Assembly (NCBI RefSeq): GCF_001269925.1
Contig: NZ_LHVO01000053.1
Coordinates: forward strand, 62,001 to 126,000
Length of the DNA stretch: 64,000 nt
Reading direction: 5' to 3'
Origin: Pseudomonas sp. MIACH
GTDB taxonomy: Bacteria; Pseudomonadota; Gammaproteobacteria; Pseudomonadales; Pseudomonadaceae
In this document: in pieces, positions 62,492 through 64,000 of the stretch
How positions within the stretch are numbered: position 1 is the first letter of the stretch
How the letters are laid out: each line of letters starts with the position of its first letter
Notes under the pieces: model-generated
The model's database searches: none
What the model saw: only the letters and a program-made list of their open reading frames with translations
What the model was told of the DNA's origin: nothing
Made by a program: the position numbers and the translations under genes

Positions 62492-63625
62492 ATGAACCAG
62501 CACTACTATCCGGTTGTACGAGCAAAGCAAGGCGAATTTGATGCTTTTAAAAACATGCCGAATACAGTGCTGAATCGGTGTACACCAATTTTGGAAATCC
62601 CCAAGATCTCCGCAAAAGAATATGAGGTAGCCGCTAGAAAATCTGATACGCCATATGAATACTGGATGGACAACAAAGCAAAAAAAATAGCCGCAGTATT
62701 CAAGGGTAAATCAATAATCGTTGATGCATCCCAATGGCCAGTTAGCTTTACGACTGAAGGCGGCAGTCAGGTTCTAGGGCACATGTCATCCCTTCTCTCA
62801 TCACTGGGTGTGATAGTCAATCCGGTAGTAGGCTACGCACGCTGGGATGACGCGCAATATCGTCAAGACATCAAAAACATGACATTGAAACCTGGCGAAA
62901 ACTTCTGCATTCGTCTTGACGAAATCGCACTTGAAGACATGGCGGACGTTGAGCATTTTGAAAGCATAGTTGAAGATATATGTATCACAATCGGAGTAGA
63001 AGCCTCCGATATCAAAGTCGTGGTAGATATTGGAGATGTCACAAAACTTCCAATATCTGAAATCACGGAAATAATGGATGATTCATACTCAACATTGATT
63101 AGCCTTGGATTTGAAACCATAATCATTACCGCAAGCTCAATTCCTGATTCTATTGAAAAAGCGGTGAAAGAACGTGATTCATCAGACACTATGGTTCGTA
63201 AAGAAATGCTCGCCTGGAAAGGATTCGTTTCTGCAAACCCCAATGCGAACTTGAGCTTTGGTGATTACGGCATTAGGAATCCTCGCTCATCGGACATTAT
63301 TGCTCCCGATATGAATGTTAAAATCCGTTATACGATTGAAAATGGATTCTTTATTGCACGTGGACATTCAGTCCGCGGAATTGATGGTTACGGCCAAAGC
63401 CAGAAATTGTCCAAAGTCATTGTGGACTCTAAGCACTACTTAGGTTCAAGCTTTAGCTGGGGTGACAAAAAAATATTAGATTGTAGCAAAGGATTATTTG
63501 TTGGTAATTCCACAGGTTGGATTGCCATTGACACAAACCATCACGTGAGCGCAGTTACTGCAGAGATTTTCGAGTTCGCAACCACAATTGCCGCCCAAAC
63601 TTCCAAATCAGGAACTTCCGTTTAG
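62492..63625 (+). CDS. Beta-family protein (T4-Beta-protein-like)
   Basis: A 377-residue protein of the type annotated as Beta protein, first defined in phages. Features are the start YYPVVRAKQGEFDAFKNM, CTPILEIPKI, PVVGYARWDD, a Glu/Asp-rich middle with FCIRLDEIALEDM and the GDYGIRNPRSSDI motif. No enzymatic motif or membrane segment is evident. It follows the XRE-peptidase gene by 10 bp, so it belongs to the same operon and may be its effector or toxin. ATG 62492 gives the family N-terminus. Confidence 0.7.
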   Translation: MNQHYYPVVRAKQGEFDAFKNMPNTVLNRCTPILEIPKISAKEYEVAARKSDTPYEYWMDNKAKKIAAVFKGKSIIVDASQWPVSFTTEGGSQVLGHMSSLLSSLGVIVNPVVGYARWDDAQYRQDIKNMTLKPGENFCIRLDEIALEDMADVEHFESIVEDICITIGVEASDIKVVVDIGDVTKLPISEITEIMDDSYSTLISLGFETIIITASSIPDSIEKAVKERDSSDTMVRKEMLAWKGFVSANPNANLSFGDYGIRNPRSSDIIAPDMNVKIRYTIENGFFIARGHSVRGIDGYGQSQKLSKVIVDSKHYLGSSFSWGDKKILDCSKGLFVGNSTGWIAIDTNHHVSAVTAEIFEFATTIAAQTSKSGTSV

Positions 63626-63646
63626 TATTTCTTATGATATAAATGA

Positions 63647-63678
63647 GCGGATCTTTGCTGTCAAAGCCAAAGATCCGC
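63647..63678. terminator. Hairpin after the Beta-protein gene
   Basis: GCGGATCTTTG (63647-63657) pairs perfectly with CAAAGATCCGC (63668-63678) around a 10-base loop, 21 bases past the stop codon. No U-run follows. Confidence 0.5.
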
Positions 63679-63769
63679 AAAGTATCTTTACCACCTATAC
63701 TTTCGCACCAAAAGCAGCCACTCCATAATTAACATAGTGTGGCTATCTAATCGTCGGCGCATACATTTT

Positions 63770-63997
63770 TCAGAGCTTACTCTCTGACTGGAGGTATTGA
63801 ACGGTTGCTCGTAGAGAGTCTTCAATCGCCCGCATACAAGTTACGCAAAAATTCTGTGGCCCATAACCAGGATGAGGTGGTTCAGACCTACGTACTATTT
63901 CATTCGGCAAGTACAACCTATCACCTGTTATCGCCAACATAATAGAATACTTTCCCGGCTTGCCGCACGAATAACAAGTCTCAACTGAATCCGACAT
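63770..63997 (-). CDS. Small zinc-ribbon-like protein (start near window edge)
   Basis: A 75-residue frame with two Cys pairs, ETCYSCGKPG near the start and QNFCVTCMRA near residue 50, spaced to form a four-Cys zinc ribbon. A basic/helical tail follows (IEDSLRATVQYLQSES). The ATG at 63997 is three bases from the window end, so the true start may lie outside. It converges on the Beta-protein gene and belongs to the element cargo. No function is recognised. Confidence 0.6.
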   Translation of the reverse strand: MSDSVETCYSCGKPGKYSIMLAITGDRLYLPNEIVRRSEPPHPGYGPQNFCVTCMRAIEDSLRATVQYLQSESKL

Positions 63998-64000
63998 ACA

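Overview
The window looks like chromosome from a Pseudomonas of the fluorescens group. The evidence is high GC, REP-type inverted repeats in many gaps, and Pseudomonas-typical families and gene order (cysK, DUF748, moxR-VWA; oligopeptidase B; ycgN; 2-hydroxyacid dehydrogenase, ycgL, rnd; pobA/pobR). No rRNA, complete tRNA or CRISPR array was seen.

Positions 1-23,400 are mostly housekeeping and conserved accessory genes. They include a lipid A hydroxylase, cysteine synthase, a MoxR-VWA pair, a tandem-repeat EF-hand-like protein, the pxpABC 5-oxoprolinase operon with a divergent LysR gene, and oligopeptidase B. A degenerate gluzincin-like protein and ribonuclease D follow. Positions 23,500-41,850 hold metabolic genes and their regulators: a glutamine-synthetase-type ligase, a PheC-like dehydratase, pobA/pobR, a 2-ketoarginine decarboxylase-like gene with an aldehyde dehydrogenase, several LysR genes, and an isolated CHM-isomerase gene.

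Positions 41,921-48,140 form one minus-strand catabolic operon: GntR regulator, SDR, BKACE, SMP-30 lactonase and two MFS carriers. It looks like an import, lactone-opening, oxidation and beta-keto-acid cleavage pathway of unknown substrate. Next to it lies a plus-strand tricarboxylate carrier with a probable periplasmic aconitate isomerase and a LysR gene.

Positions 51,807-57,217 form a six-gene signalling operon: RsbR, RsbS, RsbT, an ATPase-SpoIIE phosphatase, a histidine kinase and a hybrid kinase. This is a stressosome-type module with no sigma factor beside it. An MCP gene with a FliA-type promoter converges on it.

From about 59,226 to the right edge is an AT-richer integrated element. 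Its left boundary is a 16-bp copy of the 3' end of a serine tRNA, followed by a tyrosine integrase. The cargo is a compact operon: a HigB-like toxin, a protein fusing a HigA-like XRE domain to an ImmA/IrrE metallopeptidase, and a Beta-family protein. Two 19-bp palindromic operators bracket its promoter. This is the best candidate for an under-described toxin-antitoxin or phage-defence system. A broken HigA-like remnant lies just outside the element.
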